This document shows positions 8,177 to 18,161 of a stretch of 64,000 nucleotides of DNA, in pieces. Location: NCBI RefSeq assembly GCF_000517425.1, contig NZ_CP006569.1, forward strand, positions 806,001 through 870,000, in the 5' to 3' direction. Made by a program: the position numbers and the translations under genes. This DNA comes from Sodalis praecaptivus. Lineage in GTDB: Bacteria; Pseudomonadota; Gammaproteobacteria; Enterobacterales; Enterobacteriaceae. The notes beneath the pieces are model-generated. The model did not search any database and had not been told where the DNA came from. It saw only the letters and a program-made list of their open reading frames with translations. Position 1 is the first letter of the stretch. The number at the start of each line of letters is the position of its first letter.

Positions 8177-9267
8177 CATTGTTCCTCTTTGTTGGCAGCC
8201 GCGGGCAATAAGGTAGTCTGTCGAGGCTGGCTCAATTGCAATAGCAAGCGCTCGACCGGCGCCGCCAGTCCGACCGCCGGCGGCTGGGCTAAGTTATACC
8301 AGAGTCCGCTGCCTTCATCCATGCAGCGTTGAATCGTGCCAACCTTTTGCCACATCGGTACGATATCCAAATGGAAATGGCTGAAGGTATGACGGAACGC
8401 CGTCAGTTGTTCACATTGGCCGTTAGGCAAACCGCGCTGAGACAGCCAGAGCGACAATGCCTGCGGGTCGGCAAACTGCGGAAAACAAAACAGCCCGCCC
8501 CAGAGGCCCACCGCCGGGCGCTGCTCAAGCCACACGCGGTTGCCGTCCTGTAGCAGCAGAAACCAGGCGGTTTTTTCCGGCAAGGTCTGCTTCGGTTTTT
8601 TGCCGGGATAGCTGGCCCAGCTATGGGAGGCGTAGGCCTGGCAACCCCGGTGCAGCGGGCAGAGTTCGCATTTCGGCCGCGAGCGGGTGCATACCATCGC
8701 GCCCAAATCCATCATGGCCTGATTGAATTGCGCCACGCCCCGCGCCGGCGTAACTTGCTCGCTGTGCCGCCACAGCCGCTGTTCCACCTCTTTTTTCCCG
8801 GGCCAGCCGGCAACGGCGTAGTAGCGGGCGAGTACCCGTTTCACGTTGCCGTCAAGAATAGGATAGTGCCTGTCCAGCGCTAACGACAATATGGCGCCCG
8901 CGGTGGAGCGGCCAATCCCGGGCAGGGCGCAGATGGCGTCAAAGTCTTCAGGAAATTCGCCGCCGTGGCGCTCGCTAATGAGCTTGGCCGCTTTATGCAA
9001 ATTGCGCGCGCGGGCGTAATAGCCGAGGCCGGTCCACAAATGCAACACCTCGTCTAACGGCGCCGCAGCGAGTTGGCCGACGGTAGGGAATTTGGCCATG
9101 AAGCGTTGAAAATAGGGGATGACGGTCATCACCTGCGTTTGTTGCAGCATGACTTCCGATAACCAGACTTTGTACGGCGTTTTTTCCAACTGCCAGGGCA
9201 GCGTTTTGCGGCCGAACCGCTGGTACCAGTCCAGCACGAGTTGCGCGAACGGTGGCGCTTGCGTCAT
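8176..9267 (-). CDS. mutY: Adenine DNA glycosylase MutY
   Basis: 363 residues. Removes adenine mispaired with 8-oxoguanine in base excision repair. Visible features are the catalytic Glu (E38 in SEVMLQQT), the helix-hairpin-helix [13 protein letters not shown] with catalytic Asp D139 in LDGNVKR, the [4Fe-4S] ligands C193, C200, C203 and C209, and a C-terminal NUDIX-like domain that reads 8-oxoG (from about 230). E. coli MutY is 350 residues, so the protein is complete. First gene of the mutY-yggX-mltC unit; divergent from trmB across 168 bases. Confidence 0.97.
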   Translation of the reverse strand: MTQAPPFAQLVLDWYQRFGRKTLPWQLEKTPYKVWLSEVMLQQTQVMTVIPYFQRFMAKFPTVGQLAAAPLDEVLHLWTGLGYYARARNLHKAAKLISERHGGEFPEDFDAICALPGIGRSTAGAILSLALDRHYPILDGNVKRVLARYYAVAGWPGKKEVEQRLWRHSEQVTPARGVAQFNQAMMDLGAMVCTRSRPKCELCPLHRGCQAYASHSWASYPGKKPKQTLPEKTAWFLLLQDGNRVWLEQRPAVGLWGGLFCFPQFADPQALSLWLSQRGLPNGQCEQLTAFRHTFSHFHLDIVPMWQKVGTIQRCMDEGSGLWYNLAQPPAVGLAAPVERLLLQLSQPRQTTLLPAAANKEEQ

Positions 9268-9435
9268 TGGGAAACCATTACCTGTGGGCGAAGATCCGCG
9301 TCGTTATCCTAATGCGCGATTGCAGCATAGTGCGCACAGGCTGTAAACAGGAACTTTCCTCTGTTGCGCGCTTGCTAAACAGCGCTATCTTTGCATAATG
9401 CGCGTTTGCCAACCCTTTTCACATTGCGGAATTTT

Positions 9436-10155
9436 ATGAGCAACAATGTCATCTCCCCCGAATTCGATGAGCAGGGACGCGCGCTGCGGCGGATCCGCAG
9501 TTTCGTCCGGCGCCAGGGCCGGCTGACCAAGGGGCAGCAGCATGCGCTGGATACGCTATGGCCGGCGATGGGAACCGACTATCAGGCGCAGCCGCTCGAT
9601 CTTGAAGCGTTGTTCGGCCGCGCGGCGCCGGTGACGCTGGAAATCGGTTTTGGCATGGGGGCGTCCTTGGTGACCATGGCGGCGGCGCATCCCGAGCAGA
9701 ATTTCATCGGTATTGAGGTCCACTTGCCGGGCGTCGGCGCCTGCCTTGCCAGCGCGCAGGAAGCCGGCGTCAGTAATTTGCGCGTGATGTGTCATGATGC
9801 GGTGGAAGTGCTGGAGCAGATGATCCCGGAGGCGTCTTTGGCGCTGGTGCAGCTGTTTTTCCCTGATCCCTGGCATAAAGCGCGACACAATAAACGCCGT
9901 ATTATACAGGCGCCGTTTGTCGAGCTGGTCGGGCGCAAACTCGCCGCCGGCGGGGTGTTCCATATGGCGACCGACTGGCAACCTTATGCCGAACATATGC
10001 TGGCGGTGATGTCGGCTGCCGATGCTTTCCGTAACCTTTCCTCCGCCGGAGACTATGTGCCGCGGCCGGCGAGCCGCCCGTTGACCAAGTTTGAACAGCG
10101 CGGTCAGCGGTTGGGCCATGGCGTTTGGGATTTAATGTTTGAAAAAGGGGTCTGA
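9436..10155 (+). CDS. trmB: tRNA (guanine-N7-)-methyltransferase
   Basis: 239 residues. SAM-dependent methylation of G46 in tRNA. The Rossmann motif [10 protein letters not shown] (about residues 72-81), a VHLPGVG segment and the catalytic [15 protein letters not shown] stretch are intact. The start is set at 9436 ([12 protein letters not shown]), which fits the family length; the 15 codons further upstream show no conservation. In E. coli yggL overlaps the 3' end of trmB; here yggL is missing and yggN follows 56 bases later. Confidence 0.96.
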   Translation: MSNNVISPEFDEQGRALRRIRSFVRRQGRLTKGQQHALDTLWPAMGTDYQAQPLDLEALFGRAAPVTLEIGFGMGASLVTMAAAHPEQNFIGIEVHLPGVGACLASAQEAGVSNLRVMCHDAVEVLEQMIPEASLALVQLFFPDPWHKARHNKRRIIQAPFVELVGRKLAAGGVFHMATDWQPYAEHMLAVMSAADAFRNLSSAGDYVPRPASRPLTKFEQRGQRLGHGVWDLMFEKGV

Positions 10156-10211
10156 GCAACAGGCAGGAGCAATTCTGGTTTTCTTCACGCAGGTCAATAT
10201 CAGGAGAAGGT

Positions 10212-10925
10212 ATGTTGCGCAAAGCAATGCTCGGATTATTGCTGATGACCGCCTGGCAGGCGCAGGCGGATTATCAATGCCCGGTCAAACCCCAGGACGA
10301 TATCATCATTGCCCCGCAGACGGTACAGGTGATAGGCCAAAGCGGCACGTTGACCATCACCCCGGCGGGGGAGGTGCAGCGTAACGGTACGCCGGTGCCT
10401 CTTGACGCCGGGCAGCGCCAGCAGGCCCAGGCTTATCAAAGCGCTCTGCGGCGGGATTTACCCTGGATTGACGAGGGCGCCCGCGCCCATCTGGAAAAAG
10501 GGCGCCAGGCGCTGGATAAGATTATCGTGCAGCAGCTCGGCCGCGACAGTAACGTGCGCAATCGGCTCACGACGTTGGATGGCCAGCTGAAACAGCAAAT
10601 GAACCGCATTATCGAACACCGCAGCGACGGGCTCACTTTCCATCATCAGGCCATTAGCCAGGTCGAGCAGGACGGCCGGCAAATCGTGGAACAGAGCATG
10701 GGCGGCGTGGTGCAGGACAGCCTTAATGAGCTGGGCGTGCGCCAGGCGGTTAACGGCAGTAATCCATTGCAGTCGGTGATGGGCAGCCTGGGCGGCCTGC
10801 AGCAGGCGCTACAGACCGAATGGAATAATCAAGAGCAGGATTTTCAACAGTTCGGACGGCAAGTGTGCCAGCGGGTAACCGACCTTGAGCAGCAGCGCCA
10901 GACGCTGGTGGAGGCGCTGCCCTGA
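10212..10925 (+). CDS. yggN: Exported DUF2884 protein YggN
   Basis: 237 residues, close to the 239 of E. coli YggN. A signal peptide (MLRKAMLGLLLMTAWQAQA) precedes DYQCPV, so the mature protein should be periplasmic. The body is rich in Gln and charged residues, with long predicted helices, as in the DUF2884 family. Function in the family is not established. Well placed AGGAGA lies just before the ATG. Neighbour conservation (trmB upstream, hemW convergent) supports the name. Confidence 0.9.
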   Translation: MLRKAMLGLLLMTAWQAQADYQCPVKPQDDIIIAPQTVQVIGQSGTLTITPAGEVQRNGTPVPLDAGQRQQAQAYQSALRRDLPWIDEGARAHLEKGRQALDKIIVQQLGRDSNVRNRLTTLDGQLKQQMNRIIEHRSDGLTFHHQAISQVEQDGRQIVEQSMGGVVQDSLNELGVRQAVNGSNPLQSVMGSLGGLQQALQTEWNNQEQDFQQFGRQVCQRVTDLEQQRQTLVEALP

Positions 10926-11122
10926 TCTGAGCCGGTGCAGCGGTAAAGGTGAACCTTGCCGTAGCGCGGCTAACGCCTTAGGCGCCGCCGAGAGCTGCGG
11001 GGCTTGGAGCGGACAGGGAGAGGAACAGACGACTAGCCTGGTCGCGCGCCCTGACGGCGATAGGCACTATGATAAGGGGCAACGCGTTTACCGCGGCTTG
11101 CGCCTGCACCAGCGTCGCGATC

Positions 11123-12253
11123 TTACATAAACAGCTCGAGCAGGGAGTTGAGAAACAGCTTTCCTTTGTCCGTGACCTGCCAATGACTATCGCTTTCGCT
11201 GATGTACCCGCCGGCCAGCGCCTGATCCAGCGCGGGGCGCACCGTGGTTTCCGCCAGCCCGGTAAAAGAGGTGAATTCCACGCGCGGCGCCGCTTCCAAC
11301 AGTCGGAAACGGTTCATGAAATATTCAAACGGCAAATCAGCCGGCGCGACCGGATAGCGTTTTGCCAGATAATTGCCCTGCATATAACCGCGCGGATGGC
11401 GGGTTTTCACCGTGCGCAAAACCGTGCCGTCCGGCTGGGTCAGCTTGCCGTGGGCGCCGCAGCCGATGCCAAGATAATCGCCAAAGCGCCAATAGTTGAG
11501 ATTATGACGGCATTGAAAGCCGGGCTGGGCGTAGGCGGAGGTTTCATACTGGCGGTAACCCGCCGCGGTGAGCAGCTTGTCGCCGTGCTGGTAAATGTCC
11601 CAAAGCGCATCATCATCCGGCAGCGTCGGCGGCCGCGAGCCAAATAACGTATTCGGCTCGATGGTCAATTGATACCAGGACAAATGCGGCGGCGCCAGGG
11701 CGATGGCCTGGGCCAAATCATCAAGCGCGCCCGCAAGCGACTGGTCCGGCAGGCCATGCATCAAGTCAAGATTAAAACTGCGCAGGCCGAGCGAGGCCGC
11801 CAACCGCGCCGCGCGCCGGGCCTCCTCTGCGCCATGAATACGGCCGAGACGGGCGAGCTTCTCCGCCTCGAAGCTCTGTACCCCAATGGAAATGCGATTG
11901 ATACCCGCTTGCTGATAAGCCGCGAAACGATCCGCCTCGACGGTTCCCGGATTGGCTTCCATGGTAATTTCGGCGTCCGGGGCCAGCGGCAGCCGCTGGC
12001 GCACGCCGTCGAGCAGCGACCGCATGGCGCTGGACGAAAGCAGGCTGGGGGTGCCGCCGCCGATGAACAGGGTATTGACGGCGCGGCCCGACGTCAGCGG
12101 TAGGTCATGACTCAAATCCGCCAGCAGGTGATCGACATAGTCTTGGTGCGGCACTTCACCCTTCAGCGTATGGGAATTGAAATCGCAGTAAGGGCATTTT
12201 TGCACGCACCAGGGAATATGCAGATACAGGCTGAGCGGCGGTAAATTAGCCAT
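11123..12253 (-). CDS. hemW: Radical SAM heme chaperone HemW
   Basis: 376 residues. Related to oxygen-independent coproporphyrinogen oxidase HemN, but the family binds heme and delivers it to respiratory proteins. The radical SAM cluster cysteines C16, C20 and C23 (CVQKCPYC) are present, as are [10 protein letters not shown] and the HemW-type [15 protein letters not shown] segment. The N-terminal extension that distinguishes HemN is lacking. The start overlaps the end of rdgB by 8 bases, so they share an operon (yggS-proC-yggT-yggU-rdgB-hemW). Confidence 0.95.
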   Translation of the reverse strand: MANLPPLSLYLHIPWCVQKCPYCDFNSHTLKGEVPHQDYVDHLLADLSHDLPLTSGRAVNTLFIGGGTPSLLSSSAMRSLLDGVRQRLPLAPDAEITMEANPGTVEADRFAAYQQAGINRISIGVQSFEAEKLARLGRIHGAEEARRAARLAASLGLRSFNLDLMHGLPDQSLAGALDDLAQAIALAPPHLSWYQLTIEPNTLFGSRPPTLPDDDALWDIYQHGDKLLTAAGYRQYETSAYAQPGFQCRHNLNYWRFGDYLGIGCGAHGKLTQPDGTVLRTVKTRHPRGYMQGNYLAKRYPVAPADLPFEYFMNRFRLLEAAPRVEFTSFTGLAETTVRPALDQALAGGYISESDSHWQVTDKGKLFLNSLLELFM

Positions 12254-12839
12254 GGCGCAGGGCGTCCAGCAGGCAGGCCAGCGCCTGACCGCGGTGGGAG
12301 AGCGCCTGCTTTTCTTCCGCGTTAAGGTCGGCGGCGGTGCGGCCTTGCTCAGTCAGCAGGAAAACGGGATCGTAGCCGAAACCGCCGGCGCCGGACGGCT
12401 GGCGCGCAATCTCGCCGGACCAACTGCCGTGACATACCAGCGGTGTTGGATCGTCGGCATGGCGCAGATAAACCAGGACACAGTGAAATTGGGCGCCACG
12501 CTGACCGTCCGGCACCGAGGCCAGCGCCGCCAGCAACTTATCCACATTCTGCCGGTCGCTGGCGTCTTCGCCGGCATAACGAGCCGAATAGATGCCCGGC
12601 GCGCCGGCGAGCGCATCCACCGCTAAGCCTGAATCGTCGGCGATGGCCGGCAGACCGGTAACCCGCGCCGCGTGCCGGGCCTTGATAAGCGCGTTCTCAA
12701 TAAACGTCAGGCCGGTTTCCTCCACCGACGCCACGCCCAGCTCACTCTGCGCCACTATCGCCATACCGAAATCCGCCAGCGCGCCGGCAAGCTCGCGCAC
12801 TTTACCGGCGTTGCCGGTGGCCAATACTACTTTTTGCAT
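12246..12839 (-). CDS. rdgB: dITP/XTP pyrophosphatase RdgB
   Basis: 197 residues. Ham1-family house-cleaning enzyme that hydrolyses dITP, ITP and XTP to the monophosphate and PPi. All family motifs are seen: [10 protein letters not shown] at the N-terminus, [31 protein letters not shown] and SHRGQAL near the end. The ATG at 12839 gives the [10 protein letters not shown] start of the E. coli protein; an in-frame ATG 15 bases earlier is less likely. Overlaps hemW by 8 bases. Confidence 0.97.
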   Translation of the reverse strand: MQKVVLATGNAGKVRELAGALADFGMAIVAQSELGVASVEETGLTFIENALIKARHAARVTGLPAIADDSGLAVDALAGAPGIYSARYAGEDASDRQNVDKLLAALASVPDGQRGAQFHCVLVYLRHADDPTPLVCHGSWSGEIARQPSGAGGFGYDPVFLLTEQGRTAADLNAEEKQALSHRGQALACLLDALRHG

Positions 12840-12898
12840 AGGAATAACCATCATTATCGTGTGCCGCGCGGCGAGCCGCGGGCAATGATTAAGGGGGC

Positions 12899-13195
12899 TC
12901 AGGCAGCGTCCAATAGACGTGCGATGGGTTCGGGAATTTGCCGGGGCTGGTCGATCCGGATCTGTTTATGGCGCCCCAATTCCCCTTTCTCAAGTATCAC
13001 GCGGCTTTTCGCCACGCCAAATTCCTTCGCTAGGAAACGAATCAAATGGCTGTTCGCCTGGCCGTCCACCGGCGGCGCCGTGATGGCGACCTTGATTTCA
13101 TCGCCGTGGGCGCCGGCGATATGGTCGTTGCTGGCCCTGGGCTGGATATAGAGCCGCAGCACCAGCGTATCGCCCTCGTGCCAAACGCCGATCAT
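12899..13195 (-). CDS. yggU: DUF167 family protein YggU
   Basis: 98 residues from the ATG at 13195; a TTG 12 bases earlier would overlap yggT by 7 bases and cannot be excluded. Small cytosolic protein of the UPF0235/DUF167 family, function unknown. The conserved core [33 protein letters not shown] and [10 protein letters not shown] is intact and closely matches E. coli YggU. It sits between yggT and rdgB as usual. Confidence 0.92.
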   Translation of the reverse strand: MIGVWHEGDTLVLRLYIQPRASNDHIAGAHGDEIKVAITAPPVDGQANSHLIRFLAKEFGVAKSRVILEKGELGRHKQIRIDQPRQIPEPIARLLDAA

Positions 13196-13200
13196 AGGCG

Positions 13201-13740
13201 TTACCAAATTCCCGGGAACAGACTCATACCAAGATAATTCAAGGCATAAAGGATGAGGATTACCACCATTGCCGAGAAATCGATGCCGCCCATAGCCGGC
13301 AGAAAGCGGCGAATCGGATACATTAGCGGTTCAGTTAATTGATAAAGCACCACATCCATCGGGCTGCGGCCTTGGCTGACCCAACTGAGCAAGGAACGGA
13401 TAATCACCACCCAGAACACCAGTTCGCCGGCTGCTTTCAGTAGCGCCAGCAGGCCGACCAGCAAAAAAATGGGATCGAGGATCAGCACGTGCACCTCGAT
13501 GAGCATCAGCAGCGGGAATTTGATCATCGCCAAAATTAACGCCAGCAACAGCGAGGCGCTGTCCAGCGGCCCGAGGGCGGGAATAACTCGGCGCAGCGGC
13601 CCGATCACCGGCTGGGTGATTTTGACAATCAGTTGCGAAAACGGATTATAGAAATCGCAGCGCGTCCACTGCATCCAAATGCGCAGCAGCAGCACCATAA
13701 TATAAAGATCGATTAGCGTTTTGAACAAAGCCGTCGGCAT
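13201..13740 (-). CDS. yggT: YggT family inner-membrane protein
   Basis: 179 residues. Two tandem YGGT repeats, each with a hydrophobic hairpin: the first includes [18 protein letters not shown] and the second [21 protein letters not shown], followed by [16 protein letters not shown] and a last transmembrane segment. E. coli YggT is 188 residues. Family members have been linked to osmotic stress and division; the biochemical role is open. Co-transcribed with proC upstream. Confidence 0.93.
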   Translation of the reverse strand: MPTALFKTLIDLYIMVLLLRIWMQWTRCDFYNPFSQLIVKITQPVIGPLRRVIPALGPLDSASLLLALILAMIKFPLLMLIEVHVLILDPIFLLVGLLALLKAAGELVFWVVIIRSLLSWVSQGRSPMDVVLYQLTEPLMYPIRRFLPAMGGIDFSAMVVILILYALNYLGMSLFPGIW

Positions 13741-13792
13741 AAGAGGTAAATGTCCTTAATCAGGTTAACAAGCGCCGCGTCGGCGACAATCA

Positions 13793-14614
13793 TCAGAATA
13801 ATTTTTCCATCTCTTCGGCGCGCGCGACCGCCGCCTGCATCGCGCTGGCGACGGTGCGGGGCAGCTCCTGCTGCGCAAAGACCTGGAGCGCCGCGGCGGT
13901 GGTGCCCCCTTTCGAGGTCACGTTTTGCCGCAGGGTGGCGAAAGGGGTATCGCCCGCGTCCGCGGCCAGCGCGGCGGCGCCGGCGGCGGCCTGCAGCACC
14001 AGGGTACGGGCAGTGGTTTCATCGAAACCCAGCGCCTGTGCCTGCTGCTGCATGGCTTCCATAAACAGGAAAAAATAGGCCGGCGCGCTGCCGGCGGCGG
14101 CGATAACGCCGTTAATATCGCTTTCCTGCTCCAGCCAACACAGTTTCCCCACCGCGCCCATTAATTGAGCGCTGAAGGTTCTGTCCTCCTCGCGAGTCTG
14201 TGGGGGTGCGTACAGGCCGCTCATCCCTTTGCCCACGAGACAGGGCGTGTTGGGCATCACCCGCACAATGGCGATATCTTCGCCCAGCAGCGCATAAAAC
14301 CGGCTCACGGTAACACCTGCGGCAATAGAAAGCACCAGTTTGCCGGAAAAATCTACCTCTGGGCGCAGCGATTCGCAGACCTGGGCGATAAGCTGCGGCT
14401 TCACCGCCAGTACCATCACATCCGCCTCGCGCGCGCCGCGCAGATTATCGCCGCTGCTTTGTACGCCGTAACGCTCGGCCAACGCGTCGCGATGCGTGGC
14501 GGAGGGAGCGCAAACCGTGATCAAATGCGCGGGATAGCCGTTATCCACCAGACCGGCGATGATGGCCTGCGCCATATTACCAGCGCCGATAAAGGTGATT
14601 TTACGCTGTTGCAT
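13793..14614 (-). CDS. proC: Pyrroline-5-carboxylate reductase
   Basis: 273 residues. Last step of proline synthesis: NAD(P)H-dependent reduction of pyrroline-5-carboxylate. An N-terminal dinucleotide-binding motif FIGAGNMAQAII, the VMPNTPCLVGKGMSGL segment and the C-terminal signature around TSKGGTTAAALQVF are present. The size fits (E. coli 269). In E. coli proC lies elsewhere; its position between yggS and yggT is shared, as I recall, with Yersinia, Serratia and Erwinia, and helps place this genome outside the E. coli group. Confidence 0.97.
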   Translation of the reverse strand: MQQRKITFIGAGNMAQAIIAGLVDNGYPAHLITVCAPSATHRDALAERYGVQSSGDNLRGAREADVMVLAVKPQLIAQVCESLRPEVDFSGKLVLSIAAGVTVSRFYALLGEDIAIVRVMPNTPCLVGKGMSGLYAPPQTREEDRTFSAQLMGAVGKLCWLEQESDINGVIAAAGSAPAYFFLFMEAMQQQAQALGFDETTARTLVLQAAAGAAALAADAGDTPFATLRQNVTSKGGTTAAALQVFAQQELPRTVASAMQAAVARAEEMEKLF

Positions 14615-14652
14615 GCAGTTCCTCGTTAAGCTGTTTAGGGAGATGCGTAACC

Positions 14653-15348
14653 CTAGTCTCTGGCGCCGAAAATGGCGGTGCCGATACGCACCAGCGTACT
14701 GCCGGCGGCGATAGCCGCAGGCATATCGTCCGTCATGCCCAGCGATAGCGTGTCGACGCCGGGGTGAACGCGTTGTATGGCTTCATACAAGTCGGACATG
14801 CGCTTAAACACCGCCAATTGCCGCTGGAAGTCGCTCTCCGGCGCCGGGATCGCCATCAAACCGCGCAACCGCAGATGTGGACACTCCGCGATGAGCGCCG
14901 CAAGGGACAACATGTCCTCGGGCGCGATACCGGCTTTCGTCGGTTCGTCACTGATGTTGATTTGGATTAGCACATTGAGCGGCGCGCGTTGCGCCGGCCG
15001 CTGATCGTTTAGCCGCCTGGCCAACTGCGGGCGATCCAGGGTATGGCACCAATCGAAATTTTCCGCAACCAGACGGCTTTTATTGGACTGTAGCGGACCG
15101 ATAAAGTGCCAAATCAGCCCCGTGCCCTCAGACCGCTCCCGGAACCAGCCTATTTTTTCCACGCCCTCTTGCACATAATTTTCCCCAAAGGCCCGCTGAC
15201 CGGCTGCGATGGCGGCTTCGATCGCCGTCACAGGTTTGGTTTTACTGACGGCGAGCAAGGTTATCTGCCGGGGATCGCGGCCGCAATCCTGCGCAGCCGT
15301 GCGGATTTGCTGATGAACGCGCTGTAGATTCTGCTCGATAGTGCTCAT
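14653..15348 (-). CDS. yggS: PLP homeostasis protein YggS
   Basis: 231 residues. Binds pyridoxal 5'-phosphate without known catalysis and balances vitamin B6 and amino-acid pools. Single-domain alanine-racemase-like barrel with the PLP lysine K36 in LLAVSKTKP, then FGENYVQEGVEK and the C-terminal LSLGMTDDMPAAI and VRIGTAIFG. First gene of the yggS-proC-yggT-yggU-rdgB-hemW unit. Its start codon is only 16 bases from that of divergent yggR, so the two promoters must lie in each other's 5' regions. Confidence 0.96.
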   Translation of the reverse strand: MSTIEQNLQRVHQQIRTAAQDCGRDPRQITLLAVSKTKPVTAIEAAIAAGQRAFGENYVQEGVEKIGWFRERSEGTGLIWHFIGPLQSNKSRLVAENFDWCHTLDRPQLARRLNDQRPAQRAPLNVLIQINISDEPTKAGIAPEDMLSLAALIAECPHLRLRGLMAIPAPESDFQRQLAVFKRMSDLYEAIQRVHPGVDTLSLGMTDDMPAAIAAGSTLVRIGTAIFGARD

Positions 15349-15364
15349 GGTTTCAGGAGGTCAT

Positions 15365-16327
15365 ATGGAATTGGATAAACTGGTGGGCCATAGTGTAAAG
15401 CATAATGCCTCCGATCTGCACCTTTGTCCCGGTCAGCCGCCGATAATTCGCGTGGATGGCCTGCTGCGGCCGCTGGAGACGCCGGCCTTGGCAGAGAGCG
15501 ACATCGCCGGCTGCGCCCGGCGCTATCTTGACGCGCGCCAGCAAGACCTGCTGGCGCGCGGCGGTCAGGGGGACGCGGCCCTGACGCTAACCGGCGGCCA
15601 GCGGGTGCGCGCCCACTTCTTTTTGCAGCAGGGCGGCCTGGCCTTAAGCCTGCGTCTTATCCCTTCCCGGCCGCCGCGCATGGCGGAGCTGGGGCTGCCG
15701 GCGGCAGCGGGGGAGCTGCTGGCGCAGCCGCGGGGGCTGGTGCTGGTGACCGGGCCGGCGGGCAGCGGGAAATCGAGTTCGCTGGCGGCGATGGTCAATG
15801 AGCTCAACGACAGCCGGGCGCTGCACATCATTACCCTCGAGGATCCTATTGAGCATCTGCATGCCTCAAGGCATTGTCTTATCCATCAGCGGGAAATAGG
15901 GCGTCACTGCAGCGGGTTCCGCGCGGGGCTGCGCGCCGCCCTGCGCGAGGATCCCGACGTTATCCTGCTTGGCGAGCTGCGCGATTGCGCCACTATTGCC
16001 CTGGCGCTTACCGCCGCGGAAACCGGCCATCTTCTGCTGTGTACGCTGCACGCCCGCAGCGCCAGCCAGGCGGTCGACAGGCTGGTGGACGCCTTTCCCG
16101 CCGCGCAGCAGAGTTTCGCCCGCGCGCTGCTCGCCGGCAGCCTGCTGGGGGTGATGGCGCAGCAATTGGTCAGGCGCCCCGCGGGCGGGCGGATGGGGCT
16201 CTTTGAACTGTTGACCATGACGCCCGCGGTGCGTCACCTCATCCGCGAAGGGAAAACCCATCTGCTGCCGGGGCTACAGATGGGCTGTCGGCGTTCGGGA
16301 AGCCGGCATTCGCCCGCTGCGTCCTGA
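15365..16327 (+). CDS. yggR: PilT-like ATPase YggR
   Basis: 320 residues. Secretion/retraction ATPase family (type IV pilus PilT-like). The start at 15365 follows a strong AGGAGGT. Walker A GPAGSGKSSSL lies at about 130-140, the Asp box follows (LEDPIEH), then the Walker B-like DPDVILLGELRD and the His box TGHLLLCTLHA. The last about 20 residues after IREGKTH (GCRRSGSRHSPAAS) look unlike the usual hydrophobic/acidic tail, which may reflect a late frameshift. No pilus genes are nearby, so the function is uncertain, as for E. coli YggR. Confidence 0.9.
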   Translation: MELDKLVGHSVKHNASDLHLCPGQPPIIRVDGLLRPLETPALAESDIAGCARRYLDARQQDLLARGGQGDAALTLTGGQRVRAHFFLQQGGLALSLRLIPSRPPRMAELGLPAAAGELLAQPRGLVLVTGPAGSGKSSSLAAMVNELNDSRALHIITLEDPIEHLHASRHCLIHQREIGRHCSGFRAGLRAALREDPDVILLGELRDCATIALALTAAETGHLLLCTLHARSASQAVDRLVDAFPAAQQSFARALLAGSLLGVMAQQLVRRPAGGRMGLFELLTMTPAVRHLIREGKTHLLPGLQMGCRRSGSRHSPAAS

Positions 16328-16572
16328 AAAAACGCGACATTGCTGCATACGTACCGCTTTTCTTGCGCCCTCGTGGGCATGACGCAACGCGCTCCCGGCG
16401 TCGTGACGCTGGGCACCGGGCAGCGATTTATTGCTACGTGAACATCACTTTGGCCACGGATTGTTTTGCCTCTTGTCATGCCGTCTCGTATGCTGCTGCT
16501 GTTCCTCGGCGCTGACCCGCGCCGAAGGAGCGGGCGGCGGTATCGTGCTTCACTACAAGGAAAGACAACTAG

Positions 16573-16869
16573 ATGAAAATCAAGCAAATGCTTTTAGCCG
16601 CGGCGTGTTTGGTGGCGCCGTTCGCCGGCGTTGCCGGCCAGGCCCATGTTTGCCATTCAACCACCGTAAAAATCGATTTAAGCAAAGGCCCCGGCAGTCA
16701 TGAATTATCCGACAGCACGGTGTTTAATTGCCCTGACATTGGCAGCAAAACCATTCCGGCGCTGGCACAGGACGGCTGGAAAATGGTCTCGGTGACCGAG
16801 CAGGGCGGACCTGATGACGATCCGGACGTCACCAATCTGTATTTTGAACTGTTAATCCAAAAGGATTAA
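16573..16869 (+). CDS. Small secreted protein of unknown function
   Basis: 98 residues. A clear signal peptide (MKIKQMLLAAACLVAPFAGVAGQA) would leave a mature protein of about 74 residues starting HVCHSTTVK. It has two cysteines (C27, C53) that could form a disulfide and an acidic patch GGPDDDPDV near the end. An AAGGAAAG ribosome binding site precedes the ATG. I do not recognise a family. It stands alone between yggR and the rhamnose cluster, with 245 bases before and 257 after it that show no other gene. Confidence 0.7.
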   Translation: MKIKQMLLAAACLVAPFAGVAGQAHVCHSTTVKIDLSKGPGSHELSDSTVFNCPDIGSKTIPALAQDGWKMVSVTEQGGPDDDPDVTNLYFELLIQKD

Positions 16870-16938
16870 ACGTTCTCCACCGGCGGCGGCCATTCAGGTT
16901 AGCCGCCGTAATTTACGCCCGCCATGATGTTATCCGTT

Positions 16939-16954
16939 TGTGACCGCGCTCACT
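16939..16954 (+). promoter_or_regulatory. CRP site upstream of rhaT
   Basis: TGTGACCGCGCTCACT fits TGTGA-N6-TCACA with one mismatch. It lies about 180 bases before the rhaT start, next to an inverted repeat that may bind RhaS. Catabolite control of rhaT by CRP is known in E. coli. Confidence 0.65.
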
Positions 16955-16968
16955 ATCAGGTTGCTGAT

Positions 16969-16997
16969 ATTGCCACACTGGCAAAAAAGATGGCAAT
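16969..16997 (+). promoter_or_regulatory. Candidate RhaS operator upstream of rhaT
   Basis: A perfect 7-base inverted repeat, ATTGCCA and TGGCAAT, is separated by 15 bases and contains AAAAAGATGGC, which resembles part of a RhaS half-site (CATCTT...TTGCC read on the other strand). It lies just downstream of the CRP site. The match to a full RhaS site is partial. Confidence 0.4.
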
Positions 16998-17126
16998 GAT
17001 CCGAAGGCGTTACGCCCGGCAAGATCCCTACACTGACCTCCGCGTTTATTGACCGTATTCCTCCATCACCGCTTCCTCGCAGTTCGACGCCGGCGGCGAT
17101 CTCACTTTGCAGACAGGAGCTTGTCC

Positions 17127-18161
17127 ATGGGTAGTTCTATCGTGCTGGGGATCTTCTGGCATTTCATCGGCGCCGCCAGCGCCGCCTGTTTTTATGCCCC
17201 GTTCAAAAAAGTTCGTCACTGGAGCTGGGAAACCATGTGGTCCCTTGGCGGTTTCTTCTCCTGGGTCATTCTGCCCTGGGTCATCAGTTGGATGCTGCTA
17301 CCGGACTTCTGGGCCTACTACCGCAGTTTTCCCTGGGGTACGCTGCTGCCGGTCTTCCTGTTCGGCGCGATGTGGGGTGTCGGCAATATTAACTACGGCT
17401 TGACGATGCGCTACCTGGGGATGTCGATGGGAATCGGTATTGCCATCGGTATTACGCTTATTGTCGGCACATTATTAACGCCTCTCCTCCAGGGGAAATT
17501 CGGCGTTCTGCTCAACACCACCGGCGGACGGATTACCCTGGTCGGGGTGCTGGTGGCGGTCATCGGGGTGGGTATTGTCAGCTATGCCGGCCTGTTAAAA
17601 GAACGGGCCCAGGGGATCCGGGCGGAAGAATTCAACCTGAAGAAAGGGTTATTGCTGGCGATCGTTTGCGGCTTCTTCTCGGCGGGCATGTCGTTTGCTA
17701 TGGACGCGGCGGTACCGATGCATGAAGCGGCGAAAAACGCCGGAATTAGCCCGCTTTACGTTGCGCTGCCCAGCTATGTGGTAATTATGGGCGGCGGCGC
17801 TATTGTCAACCTGGGCTACTGCTTTATCCGGCTCGCTACGCGCCGGGAAATCTCCCTGAAGGCCGATCTCTCGGTCGGGAAATCGCTGCTGATAGCCAAT
17901 GCGCTGTTTTCAATTCTTGCCGGCGTCATGTGGTATCTGCAATTCTTTTTCTACGCCTGGGGCCATGCCAATATTCCATCCCAGTACGCGTTCGTTAGCT
18001 GGATGCTGCATATGAGCAGCTATGTGCTGTGCGGCAGCATCGTCGGACTGGTGCTGAGAGAGTGGCTGGGCGTTGGCAAAAAACCCGTAAGCTGGTTATG
18101 TATCGGCGCGCTGGTGATTATCCTGGCCGCCAATATCGTAGGCTTGGGGATGGCCTCCTGA
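17127..18161 (+). CDS. rhaT: L-rhamnose/H+ symporter
   Basis: 344 residues, the length of E. coli RhaT. Inner-membrane transporter with about ten hydrophobic helices, importing L-rhamnose with protons. The conserved [19 protein letters not shown] start, [20 protein letters not shown] and [14 protein letters not shown] stretches are nearly identical to the family. The start at 17127 ([12 protein letters not shown]) is chosen by similarity; the open frame before it is not conserved. Convergent with rhaR, as in E. coli, and preceded by CRP and possible RhaS sites. Confidence 0.96.
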   Translation: MGSSIVLGIFWHFIGAASAACFYAPFKKVRHWSWETMWSLGGFFSWVILPWVISWMLLPDFWAYYRSFPWGTLLPVFLFGAMWGVGNINYGLTMRYLGMSMGIGIAIGITLIVGTLLTPLLQGKFGVLLNTTGGRITLVGVLVAVIGVGIVSYAGLLKERAQGIRAEEFNLKKGLLLAIVCGFFSAGMSFAMDAAVPMHEAAKNAGISPLYVALPSYVVIMGGGAIVNLGYCFIRLATRREISLKADLSVGKSLLIANALFSILAGVMWYLQFFFYAWGHANIPSQYAFVSWMLHMSSYVLCGSIVGLVLREWLGVGKKPVSWLCIGALVIILAANIVGLGMAS

